Source: Planctomycetaceae bacterium (GTDB lineage: Bacteria > Planctomycetota > Planctomycetia > Pirellulales > UBA1268). From it: DNA of 14,057 nucleotides. Below, piece after piece: positions 6,263 to 13,802 of the stretch. The DNA lies in contig PKCL01000418.1 of NCBI GenBank assembly GCA_002862165.1, positions 1 through 14,057 of the forward strand, in the 5' to 3' direction. The notes below the pieces were generated by a model. That model searched no databases, had not been told where the DNA came from, and was given only the letters and a program-made list of their open reading frames with translations. Position numbers and translations under genes: made by a program. The first letter of the stretch is position 1, and each line of letters starts with the position of its first letter.

Positions 6263-7588
6263 CTAGAGAAAATCACCAGCGATCGGACGCCCACCACGGA
6301 ACGTGGCTACTACTTTTGTCGTGCAATCAAATATCGTGGCTGTTGCCTCATCTGCTGTGTTTGGCGACACGGACGGCCTGAGAATCACAAAGTCAGCAGG
6401 CCGTCCAGTAGCGATGCACCCCGTTCTATTCTCAAAGCCAAGAGCCCAGGCACCGTTCACACTAATCATAGAAAGTGCTTCCTGTGGTGTGGCCAGACCT
6501 GAATCGATGAGGCATGCTGCCTCTGCACGAATTGAAAGATCAGGATTGGAACCGCGTCCATCAGTACCAAGGCAAACTCGTATCCCAGATTTTTTAAATT
6601 CTGAGACAGGTGGAAGTTTTCCAGATAAAGCGAGTGTCGTTCGTGGACAGACGACTACGATAATCTTTTGCCGATGGAGTGTGAGTCGGGATAGCGCAAT
6701 GTGGTCATCGTCAAGGTAAGTTCCGTGAATGATCAGCCCACGATCACTCTTGGCTAAAAGAGAGATCCAGTCGGCAGTTGAAGCCAAGTTCGGTATTTGA
6801 TCTGGCCACACTCCAAGGTCTTCAAAAAGTGTTCGGAAGTGGCCAGTTTGTGTTTTTAAGAATTCTGCTTCGAAGTGTGACTCAGCTAAATGCATGGCCA
6901 TAGGTGTTAGACATCGGTTTTTTTTACGCTGCCACCGCCGACCTCGAAAGCTCGTTTTGGAGGCGTTGACCATTGTCTGACCAATGTGCCACTGGGTCGA
7001 ATATGGTGCGTGCGGTGAAAGGCCTACAGCCATACCGGAACGAGTTAGCCGCTGAGCGTCTCTGAGGCATGTAGCCTCTCGCGATAAGCCGTCTTGTGAG
7101 GTAGGCGAATGGAGGCCAAGAAATTCACGGAAAACGCGAATCCGCGGGCGATTCGGTATTTTGTTGTAAGACGTATTGGTGGTCGCGATCTCGCCGAGAG
7201 CAACAACGCCACAAGCAGCTGATTCATGAATACCTGCGACAATGGCGGCATTGTTTTGGTTGGGGTCTGTACAAGATGTGCTTTGTTCACGTTTCCAGGA
7301 AACAACGTTGCGGATCCAATTATGAAGGCCTCCGGCAGTACTAAAAGGTTTCTCGCATGACGAAAACTCTAAGTGAGTATGCGCATTTACAAATCCAGCT
7401 GTGATAACTGTGTTGCCTAAATCAATCACCTTCAGAGTGCTCTGTGAGCGGGGAGGCCACGTACCGAATCCTGTCACAAGCCCCCTTTCGACACGAAGCC
7501 ACGCATTCTCTAGAGGACGGCATGAAACCGGTAACAGCCACTGTGATCGAACAATAAATGATCGATGCTGTTGACCCGAGTGCAGCAT
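6263..7588 (-). CDS. Amidohydrolase, probable aminodeoxyfutalosine deaminase
   Basis: A 441-residue metal-dependent hydrolase of the amidohydrolase superfamily, in the chlorohydrolase/deaminase branch. The metal and active-site motifs are complete: HTH in VNAHTHLEFS (H70, H72), SPHAPYS (H193), HLAES (H233, E236), IIHGTYL (H288) and LGTDGRGSN (D343), with VVCPRT near 313-317. The N- and C-terminal beta segments that pack beside the barrel are present (LRVERGLVTGFG; GRPADFVIL). It is the last gene of the mqnA-mqnC set, 16 bp after mqnC. In the futalosine pathway an enzyme of this superfamily deaminates aminodeoxyfutalosine to futalosine, so that role is inferred from family plus context. A basic stretch at about 211-226 (KTSFRGRRWQRKKNR) makes the link between the SPHAPYS and HLAES motifs longer than usual. 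A guanine or other purine/pyrimidine deaminase function cannot be excluded. Confidence 0.85.
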   Translation of the reverse strand: MLHSGQQHRSFIVRSQWLLPVSCRPLENAWLRVERGLVTGFGTWPPRSQSTLKVIDLGNTVITAGFVNAHTHLEFSSCEKPFSTAGGLHNWIRNVVSWKREQSTSCTDPNQNNAAIVAGIHESAACGVVALGEIATTNTSYNKIPNRPRIRVFREFLGLHSPTSQDGLSREATCLRDAQRLTRSGMAVGLSPHAPYSTQWHIGQTMVNASKTSFRGRRWQRKKNRCLTPMAMHLAESHFEAEFLKTQTGHFRTLFEDLGVWPDQIPNLASTADWISLLAKSDRGLIIHGTYLDDDHIALSRLTLHRQKIIVVVCPRTTLALSGKLPPVSEFKKSGIRVCLGTDGRGSNPDLSIRAEAACLIDSGLATPQEALSMISVNGAWALGFENRTGCIATGRPADFVILRPSVSPNTADEATATIFDCTTKVVATFRGGRPIAGDFL

Positions 7589-7604
7589 GCGAATGGCTCT
7601 TTGT

Positions 7605-8756
7605 CTACGATACTGAGGTTAAGACAGGCAGATCAATATTCACGGGCATGTGAACATGTGAATCCTTCAGCTGATCGGTATTATCGTCTATAAGTTCATA
7701 GAAAACGTTCCGTCGTCTGGGGTCCCACCCAAGTTCTGAGATCGCAGATCGCATCTGATCAAGAGTGAGGTGGTGCACCGTCCCTGCGGCACTCACCACA
7801 TTTTCTTCGAGCATTAAACTGCCCATATCGTTTGCACCAAAAAGGAGAGCAAGTTGGCCAATGTCTCGGCCCTGCGTAACCCAACTCGACTGAATGTTGG
7901 GTATGTTATCTAAATACAGGCGAGCGACAGCCTGTGTCTTTAGATATTCAAAAGAACCGGATGCGGGAATATGAGCCATTTCCGTATTGTCGGGCTGGAA
8001 TGACCAACAAATGAAGGCGGTGAACCCTCCGGTCTCGTCCTGTAATTCTCTCAAACGGTCGAGATGCTCGATTCTCTCAGCCAGCGTCTCGATATGGCCA
8101 AACATCATTGTTGCCGTGCTCCTTCCGCCGAGAGCATGCCATTGTCGATGGACGTTTAACCAATCATCTGTCATGACTTTTCCACGAGTCATTGCTGCTC
8201 GCACGCGGTCTACGAGGATCTCACCACCACCACCAGGAAGAGATCCAAGACCAGCAGCAGCAAGACGTTCAAGGATTTCCTCGAGCGGTCGCTTTGCCAC
8301 CTTTGTAAGATGAAAAATCTCCGGAGGAGAAAAGCCATGGACATTTACCGATGGAAAATGTGACTTGATATCTCTTAGAAGTTCTTCGTACCACTCCAAC
8401 GGTAACGTAGGGTGCATGCCACCTTGGAGAAGAATCTGATCCCCTCCAATAGCTACTGTTTCTTCTATTTTTTGCAGCAGGACTTGTCTATCGAGTATGT
8501 ATCCATCAGGCGATTTAGGGCCTCGAAAGAAAGCGCAGAAGTCACATACCGCAGTACAGATGTTCGTGTAATTAATGTTTCGATCAATGTTGTACGTCCG
8601 ATATGTCTCTGGATGAAGTTTTGTTGTCACAGCATGGGCAGCTTTTCCAATCGCGGCTAGCTGGTTGGACTCCAGAAGACGTATTGCATCAGCACGCTCT
8701 AGACGATGACCTGCACGTACCGAATCAAGAATCTTTGATGTATCGTTTTCAATCAC
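7605..8756 (-). CDS. mqnC: Cyclic dehypoxanthinyl futalosine synthase (MqnC)
   Basis: A 383-residue radical SAM enzyme that cyclises dehypoxanthine futalosine in menaquinone synthesis. The iron-sulfur motif is CTAVCDFC (C67, C71, C74) after YNIDRNINYTN, followed by ILLQGGMHP (SAM-side strand), SLPGGGGEILVDRVR and GQLALLFGANDMGSLMLEENVVSAAG. The DRNINYTN and QGGxHP forms distinguish MqnC from its relative MqnE (aminofutalosine synthase), where the motifs read differently. It lies 11 bp after mqnA and 16 bp before the amidohydrolase, so the three are very probably one transcript. The enzyme is cytoplasmic and oxygen-sensitive as a class. Confidence 0.94.
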   Translation of the reverse strand: MIENDTSKILDSVRAGHRLERADAIRLLESNQLAAIGKAAHAVTTKLHPETYRTYNIDRNINYTNICTAVCDFCAFFRGPKSPDGYILDRQVLLQKIEETVAIGGDQILLQGGMHPTLPLEWYEELLRDIKSHFPSVNVHGFSPPEIFHLTKVAKRPLEEILERLAAAGLGSLPGGGGEILVDRVRAAMTRGKVMTDDWLNVHRQWHALGGRSTATMMFGHIETLAERIEHLDRLRELQDETGGFTAFICWSFQPDNTEMAHIPASGSFEYLKTQAVARLYLDNIPNIQSSWVTQGRDIGQLALLFGANDMGSLMLEENVVSAAGTVHHLTLDQMRSAISELGWDPRRRNVFYELIDDNTDQLKDSHVHMPVNIDLPVLTSVS

Positions 8757-8767
8757 TGGACACCGGT

Positions 8768-9679
8768 CTAAGATTGTTTTGAATATTGAAATGCTGCATC
8801 GAAATTGCGATTGGAAGGAGCAAGGCCAAGTTCCATGGAATATTCATGGAAAAGCCGCAATCCCTGTTGCTCATCGTAACCGAGATTGTAATGCAGATTA
8901 TCACTTAAATAATCCATACACTGGGTTACGGAAAGTCCGTGGGCTGCCGCCTCAATAGCTGCAATTGTTGCCAGATTCGCAAGCCCTGAGTCACGGGCTG
9001 CATTCAGACGTTTTTCTAACGGTTCCAACTCAACCGAAGGACGAGCTGCCCAGACTGCAAAAACAAATGGAAGGCTCGTCCAACGATGCCATTCTTCACC
9101 GAGATCCCAGACCGTTTGGAAGCCACCGCTTATAGGGCCAATTGCTCGGTCACCAATTAACAGCACTGCGTCAGCGTTTGTTGACTCAATATTTTTGCCA
9201 ATCGGCAGTACTTCAAGTTTTGGTGTCACACCAAAACGCTTGGCCAATAATATTTTACACAATGCAACACTCGTCCTCGAACCTTCATCTACTGCGATAC
9301 AGGTTGTTTTTTCAGGGCGCGTTCGGAAAAATAATCGAACACTCATAACTGAACCGAGACATGCTATGCATGCGTTGGAGACTACCTGGTATTTGCTTTC
9401 ACTGTGGGTAGCCCACGTGGTGTCAGGCCGATGTGACCCGTACCGCGGAGAATCGAGTCGCTGGAAGAGTTCGATCGATGGGATGAGTGCCACGTCGAGT
9501 TCATGGTGTGCTAAGCGATCTGCAAGCTTGCTTGGAAGATCGAAATCTAGTGAGTCACCGAGTCCGTATATAAGGGGTCTTGTATTGAGATATTGAACGG
9601 CACCGATCCGCTCCTTCCCGGCGGCTACCAAGCCTTGGCTATGCTCCACCATCGTAAATTGTTGTCTTGGACGAATCAT
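8768..9679 (-). CDS. mqnA: Chorismate dehydratase (MqnA)
   Basis: MqnA removes water from chorismate to give 3-[(1-carboxyvinyl)oxy]benzoate, the first committed step of the futalosine route. The 303-residue protein has the periplasmic-binding-protein-like fold of the family: RIGAVQYLNTRPLIYGL at 24-40, LPSKLADRLAHHELDVALIPSIE at 48-70, VMSVRLFFR at 111-119, DEGSRTSVALCKILL at 131-145, and AVLLIGDRAI at 171-180. C-terminal helices include NLHYNLGYDEQQGLRLFHEY. The segment between the IPSIE and VMSVRLFF strands is longer than I expect for MqnA (residues about 80-98, GSHRPDTTWATHSES). Start choice is uncertain: ATG at 9679 or at 9652, neither with a Shine-Dalgarno. It leads the operon with mqnC and the amidohydrolase. 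The 165-bp gap before it holds no clear promoter that I can name. Confidence 0.92.
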   Translation of the reverse strand: MIRPRQQFTMVEHSQGLVAAGKERIGAVQYLNTRPLIYGLGDSLDFDLPSKLADRLAHHELDVALIPSIELFQRLDSPRYGSHRPDTTWATHSESKYQVVSNACIACLGSVMSVRLFFRTRPEKTTCIAVDEGSRTSVALCKILLAKRFGVTPKLEVLPIGKNIESTNADAVLLIGDRAIGPISGGFQTVWDLGEEWHRWTSLPFVFAVWAARPSVELEPLEKRLNAARDSGLANLATIAAIEAAAHGLSVTQCMDYLSDNLHYNLGYDEQQGLRLFHEYSMELGLAPSNRNFDAAFQYSKQS

Positions 9680-9844
9680 GTTTCGATATATATGCAGTCA
9701 CAGGCTCTCAGCACAGATCAAGTTTCTGTATTCAACAATAGACAATTTAGTGTCTGAGGCCAGAAAACACTGCTATTTTGCCAGAAAATGGTAATACTTT
9801 CAGAGAGCAGGTGTCGCCACCATTCTAGGCATGCAGAAGCAATT

Positions 9845-11584
9845 TTAAGGTTCTAGCTGCCGGAACGCGCGAATGCCAAGCCATAACGGTGTGAAAGTGG
9901 CTAGCAAGCCACTAGCCATGATGATTACCAGGCTTGCTGCAAGGCCACCAGAGCCTCCGATGAGCCAGAGTATTGGGTTGTCAGGAAGTCGACCACCGGC
10001 ATTTCGTAAGAGATTGAGATGGCTCGTCAATCCAACTGTGATGACCACAAAAAGAATAAATAATGCGCTTAGGACGAGGCTTACGGTTCCTCCAAAACCG
10101 GCCGCAATTTTTGCTGGTGAGGATTCACGAAAATCGGGCATACACGCCCCCATTCCAACAGCTATGCCAGAGAGGCCGCCACACAGAGCAACACAGCAAG
10201 CGAGGTGTACATAAATCGTTTTCTGCTCCAGGCCCAGCATTGAGTCGCTTAAAAAAATTAATCCAAGACAGGGAATAAGACCGCCACCAAATGAAAAAAG
10301 AAACTTTGCCCAAATAATCTGATCGCGATGTATTGGAAGAAGTCCAAGAATCCAAAAACGACGACCTTCAAGGCTAATCGATGGAAAAACAAAACGTGTA
10401 GTGAATGTTGAGAGAATAAGACCAACTACAGCTAAATTGAGATGCCCAATGAGTGATGCGTATGCATTTGAATAGTTAAAGGACTGCAAGTTATAAAAGT
10501 AGAGCGCGAGTAGACCAAAGAAAATTGCAAATTGGGACCATTGAGTAACATCTCGACGAAAAACCTGTAAGTCTTTAACGAGCAGGAGACGAATAGGATG
10601 TCCATATTTTGATCCGCCGTGGGCGAGTAGTTCATCGAGCCAGAAAATTTGCCTTCGTCTTTTACATGGCATTTCAGCCTCGAGGTTGCTGTATCCTTTC
10701 CGATACGTCCATCGAGCAACCCAGCTTGCCATGAGGCTCAAGAGCATTGCATTCGCAATGATTAATCCTAAAAACTTGAGCGCCTCGAAGGTGCTTTGAC
10801 GGGAAAGTTCACGAGAGTGGTTACGAAGTGCCGCATCGAGGAGCCCTGAGGAGAGCCACCAACTCGGCAGGAATACCTGTTCTGTCATTGCAAGGCGTGA
10901 CAGTGTTTCTTCAAACCAAGCAGGTGTGAGTGCCTGGCTCTGTGTTGATCCAAAAGTGGACCATGCAAGCCATAATGCGGCAAACGTTGCGGCTGCAAAT
11001 AAGACTGAGAAGGCATGCAGTCGCAATCGAGGTAGGCCTGCAACAACAAGCATGCACAACATACTGCCCAATGAGGCTGGAATAAAGACAAATGCCACCA
11101 TAAATGGCAAGAGCATTACGAAGAAACTCCAGGGGGACTCGCGAACGATACCGTAGGAAATGAGCATCGGACTACCAAGAAGAATGAACCCCCAGCTGGA
11201 GAACCAGAGTGCTTCGATGAATTTGTGGGTATGAATTGCTTCTGCCCGCAAGGGGCACGTTAAAAGAAATTTGGACTCCTCAGACCGATACAGTCCTCCA
11301 TACATTAGAATCCCTGTTGAGAAGATCATCATAAGCATTAAGGCAGAGAAGAACGTGTTAAAGAGCAACGACATTACTTCAGCATGCATCGAATCAATAA
11401 AAATAAAAGATTCATAGAACAGGCAGAATGTAGCTGTCCAGAAAATAGTACTGAGGGCGACGACAAGTCCAAATCGGAAATGAGACTTGTGAATTGTTGA
11501 GCGAACAAGGTTCCACGCGATTGTTCTTCGAAGCTTCCGTGTGAGCGTATTCTCTTGTGGAACCTCAAGTAGTTGGCGTTGCAT
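9845..11584 (-). CDS. ABC exporter permease, PF16949-like
   Basis: A 579-residue integral membrane protein with about 12 hydrophobic segments: roughly 37-60, 71-95, 125-147, 152-180, 190-210, 267-287, 350-366, 375-395, 423-445, 457-478, 496-520 and 538-565. The halves are separated by a basic cytoplasmic stretch around 291-340. The motif PSISLEGRRFWILGLLPI (401-418) is typical of large putative ABC exporter membrane subunits (Pfam PF16949 style, given from memory). The gene starts 23 bp after the ATPase stop, so the two subunits are co-transcribed and should form one exporter. The substrate is unknown. Nothing suggests truncation. Confidence 0.88.
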   Translation of the reverse strand: MQRQLLEVPQENTLTRKLRRTIAWNLVRSTIHKSHFRFGLVVALSTIFWTATFCLFYESFIFIDSMHAEVMSLLFNTFFSALMLMMIFSTGILMYGGLYRSEESKFLLTCPLRAEAIHTHKFIEALWFSSWGFILLGSPMLISYGIVRESPWSFFVMLLPFMVAFVFIPASLGSMLCMLVVAGLPRLRLHAFSVLFAAATFAALWLAWSTFGSTQSQALTPAWFEETLSRLAMTEQVFLPSWWLSSGLLDAALRNHSRELSRQSTFEALKFLGLIIANAMLLSLMASWVARWTYRKGYSNLEAEMPCKRRRQIFWLDELLAHGGSKYGHPIRLLLVKDLQVFRRDVTQWSQFAIFFGLLALYFYNLQSFNYSNAYASLIGHLNLAVVGLILSTFTTRFVFPSISLEGRRFWILGLLPIHRDQIIWAKFLFSFGGGLIPCLGLIFLSDSMLGLEQKTIYVHLACCVALCGGLSGIAVGMGACMPDFRESSPAKIAAGFGGTVSLVLSALFILFVVITVGLTSHLNLLRNAGGRLPDNPILWLIGGSGGLAASLVIIMASGLLATFTPLWLGIRAFRQLEP

Positions 11585-11607
11585 CTCAGTAGCCGATTTC
11601 TTCGTTG

Positions 11608-12366
11608 CTATGTCTTATCAGGTGAGTTGATTTGATCCGCTGTCGGGGTAGATGTGAGTTGCAAGTAAAGGCTTTCAAGGCTTTTGTTCCCAACGTCTAC
11701 CTGTTGACGAAGTTCTGAAACTGTTCCAAGAAATTTGATTTTTCCCTGAACCATAATGCCCATGCGGTCAGCCATCTCTTCTGCCATTGCGAGTGTGTGA
11801 GTTGACATAAATACAGTCATGCCCTCAGCCGTTCTTTCTTTGAGAAGATCTTTCACAATCCGGACGCTCCGAGGATCAAGACCCACCATGGGTTCGTCGA
11901 GTACGAGTACGTCAGGATCGTGCAAAAAAGCAGCAGCAAATATAAGCCGTTGTCTCATGCCAAGAGAATAATTTTCAGCAAGATCATCAGCGAATTCTTG
12001 AAGCTCGAAGCGTTTGATTTCCCGGTCGACATGTGCTTGTGTAAGATGTTTCGGTATTCGGTACATGCCAGCAATGAACCGCAAGAATTCGTGGCCTGTA
12101 AGTTTGTCGTATAGGTAAGGCTCGTCAGGTACGTACCCTAAACGAGAGTGTGCAGAGCGTGTTTCTGAAACGAGATCATGTCCGCAGACACGCACAACAC
12201 CACGTGAGGGTTGGAGTAACCCAACGAGCATTTTGATCGTGGTGGTTTTGCCTGCACCATTCGGTCCAAGAAGAGCAAATAATTCACCCGATGGAATGGT
12301 AAGTTCAAGATCGGACACAGCAATTTTTTTGCCATATTTCCGGGTGGCATTTTCAAATTGAATCAT
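11608..12366 (-). CDS. ABC transporter ATP-binding protein
   Basis: A 252-residue ATPase that powers the permease encoded next. Walker A is GPNGAGKTT (34-42), the Q-loop region reads YVPDEPYLYDKLTG (78-91) where the usual Gln is replaced, the signature is YSLGMRQRL (133-141), Walker B is VLVLDEPMVGLDP (153-165) with D157/E158, and the switch His is H190 in MSTH. The DEP-type Q-loop and SLGM signature are common in ABC-2-type exporters. A short Thr/Ser-rich tail ends the protein. The ATG has no good Shine-Dalgarno. An 84-bp gap separates it from the anchored protein upstream. Confidence 0.95.
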   Translation of the reverse strand: MIQFENATRKYGKKIAVSDLELTIPSGELFALLGPNGAGKTTTIKMLVGLLQPSRGVVRVCGHDLVSETRSAHSRLGYVPDEPYLYDKLTGHEFLRFIAGMYRIPKHLTQAHVDREIKRFELQEFADDLAENYSLGMRQRLIFAAAFLHDPDVLVLDEPMVGLDPRSVRIVKDLLKERTAEGMTVFMSTHTLAMAEEMADRMGIMVQGKIKFLGTVSELRQQVDVGNKSLESLYLQLTSTPTADQINSPDKT

Positions 12367-12450
12367 AAATATTGCTATGGCTACTCCGCGAGAACGTTAA
12401 AAAACATTTAACCCGTGAATTCTATTGCAACGTGCTTGTGTTGTTTGAAT

Positions 12451-13359
12451 TTATTGTTTGTTAAATAGCTTCTTTGCCTGTTCAAGACGACTTTCGAGTG
12501 ACAAAGCAACATCCTCTGGAGATCGTACAAAGAGTAATTTTTTGCCAAGTATTATCGACTCATGTTGTAATACCCGGCCGCGAGGGCCAACCCATATTCG
12601 GCTGCGTGGCTGCCGGTGTTTATCGGTAGTTGTTCGGTAATTTACGATATCAGCAGTAATCAACTGATTATCAAAGTGAAGTACTTCATGGCCGGCAACA
12701 TGTGCATAGACAAGCTCTATTGGTTTGTTGCTTGGACGCAGGGGACTGTAAATAGGAACTGTCCAGCGTTGTCCTTGAGAAATTCCTGGCATGTTGGCTT
12801 GAGGTGAAAGTTCATCCCGAACAGATAATCCGTTCGGTAGGTATCGTTTCGTGTCGTATTGCAAATCGCCAGACTGCAGAGACACCATTACCTGGTTTTC
12901 AGAGTCGATGTTCCCATATAAATGCACGTCTTGCTGAACGCCAGGAATCTTGACGACGGAATCAAACTCTCGTAAATCTCCATGGCCGTCGATTTTCATA
13001 CGGCCCCAGACATCGAGTTCGATCGTAGTGTGTAGAGTTGTCCTGTTCACTTTTAGCAAAGCAAGTGCCCAAGGTGGCAATAGGTCGCTCAACGGCAGGG
13101 AGTGTAGTTGAAGGTTTGACCAGACGGTCGCGGTGCTAGAAGGCGTTGGTTCTACGGTGCTCACCGCTGACCCCACCGTTTTGTCATTGAGCTTGATTAC
13201 CCAAGCAACGGTTTTCAAATGCTCTGACGCGGCGTACATGGATTGATAGCCGGGTGGCTTGTCAGAAGCAATTGTTGGCAGAATTTTACTGATGAATAAC
13301 CAGCTATTTGCAATACTCGCAAAAAGCAAAATGAGTGCCGTTATATATGGACGATTCAT
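12451..13359 (-). CDS. Membrane-anchored protein of unknown function, next to the ABC exporter
   Basis: 302 residues. Residues about 6-26 (ITALILLFASIANSWLFISKI) form one hydrophobic segment without a clear signal-peptidase or lipobox site, so the protein is probably anchored in the inner membrane with the rest outside. The remainder is rich in beta-type strands. Near 245-285 there is a run with VNYRTTTD, RIWVGPRGRVLQHESIILGKKLLFVR, which recalls the final strands of DUF3108/LolA-like lipid-carrier folds; this is a resemblance only. The C-terminus is a charged helix (SRLEQAKKLFNKQ). I do not recognise a named family. Its position just ahead of the ATPase and permease on the same strand suggests a partner of that exporter. 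Confidence 0.85.
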   Translation of the reverse strand: MNRPYITALILLFASIANSWLFISKILPTIASDKPPGYQSMYAASEHLKTVAWVIKLNDKTVGSAVSTVEPTPSSTATVWSNLQLHSLPLSDLLPPWALALLKVNRTTLHTTIELDVWGRMKIDGHGDLREFDSVVKIPGVQQDVHLYGNIDSENQVMVSLQSGDLQYDTKRYLPNGLSVRDELSPQANMPGISQGQRWTVPIYSPLRPSNKPIELVYAHVAGHEVLHFDNQLITADIVNYRTTTDKHRQPRSRIWVGPRGRVLQHESIILGKKLLFVRSPEDVALSLESRLEQAKKLFNKQ

Positions 13360-13391
13360 AGATCTAGCTCTCGGTTTTACTTGTCAAAAAT

Positions 13392-13420
13392 AGTATGGAG
13401 GGATTCGTGTGTCTTGGCAA
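13392..13420 (-). promoter_or_regulatory. Candidate promoter of the anchored protein/ABC operon
   Basis: On the minus strand TTGCCA (13420-13415) and CATACT (13397-13392) are separated by exactly 17 bases. The -10 box is 32 bases ahead of the ATG at 13359. The boxes match consensus at 5/6 and 4/6, so the call is moderate at best. Confidence 0.35.
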
Positions 13421-13593
13421 AGAAGGCTAACTTTATGGCTGGTGTGTACCTTGTGAAGGTTTAAGACAAGGAAAATGATGATTGTGGATGGTTCTGTTGT
13501 AGCCAGTTGTGTTTGCCAATTATGCAGCCTAGGACAATTTCGAGAGCGTTTTAAAGCAGTTAGTGCGGTTTTAGCTTTCTGGCAATATTGGAG

Positions 13594-13623
13594 TTGATAA
13601 AACCCTGTGAAAATTTTTATACT
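13594..13623 (+). promoter_or_regulatory. Candidate promoter of the zinc-ribbon gene
   Basis: TTGATA (13594-13599) and TATACT (13618-13623) are separated by 18 bases in an AT-rich stretch. Both boxes match the sigma70 consensus at 5/6. Transcription from it would give a leader of about 170 nt before the ATG at 13803. Confidence 0.4.
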
Positions 13624-13789
13624 GCTCACGTAAGGTGTCGGGGCGGGGTTTCAATACGCTACGTATGTTCCGATTGAATGGATCGGGTACGAGTTCATTT
13701 GTATTGAAAAATTGTTTTGAAATAAAGCAGGTAGAAAAGTTTGCTTCAGATGTTGCGGCTAATACTGTTCGGTCAACTGGAAAGAACCC

Positions 13790-13795
13790 AGGAGG
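13790..13795 (+). promoter_or_regulatory. Consensus Shine-Dalgarno of the zinc-ribbon gene
   Basis: A perfect AGGAGG lies 7 bases before the ATG at 13803. It fixes that start and is the only full consensus site among the genes in this window. Confidence 0.85.
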
Positions 13796-13802
13796 TTGAG
13801 CG

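Larger units (their letters stand above)
13360..13802. other. Divergent intergenic region
   Basis: This 443-bp gap separates the minus-strand exporter operon from the plus-strand zinc-ribbon gene. It holds one candidate promoter for each side (13392-13420 and 13594-13623) and the Shine-Dalgarno at 13790. I see no RNA gene, no strong hairpin and no credible protein in it; the 81-codon minus-strand frame at 13384-13629 has low-complexity shadow character. Confidence 0.6.

Noticed and set aside
6303..6719. 138-codon plus-strand open frame
   Set aside because: It lies fully antisense to the amidohydrolase gene with complete motifs and has no family resemblance.
9195..9596. 133-codon plus-strand open frame
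   Set aside because: It is antisense to mqnA, whose protein shows the family motifs; this is a shadow frame.
9680..9844. Possible promoter or terminator between the permease gene and mqnA
   Set aside because: Only very short stems (for example GGTG/CACC) and poorly spaced -35/-10-like words are present, so I do not call a site.
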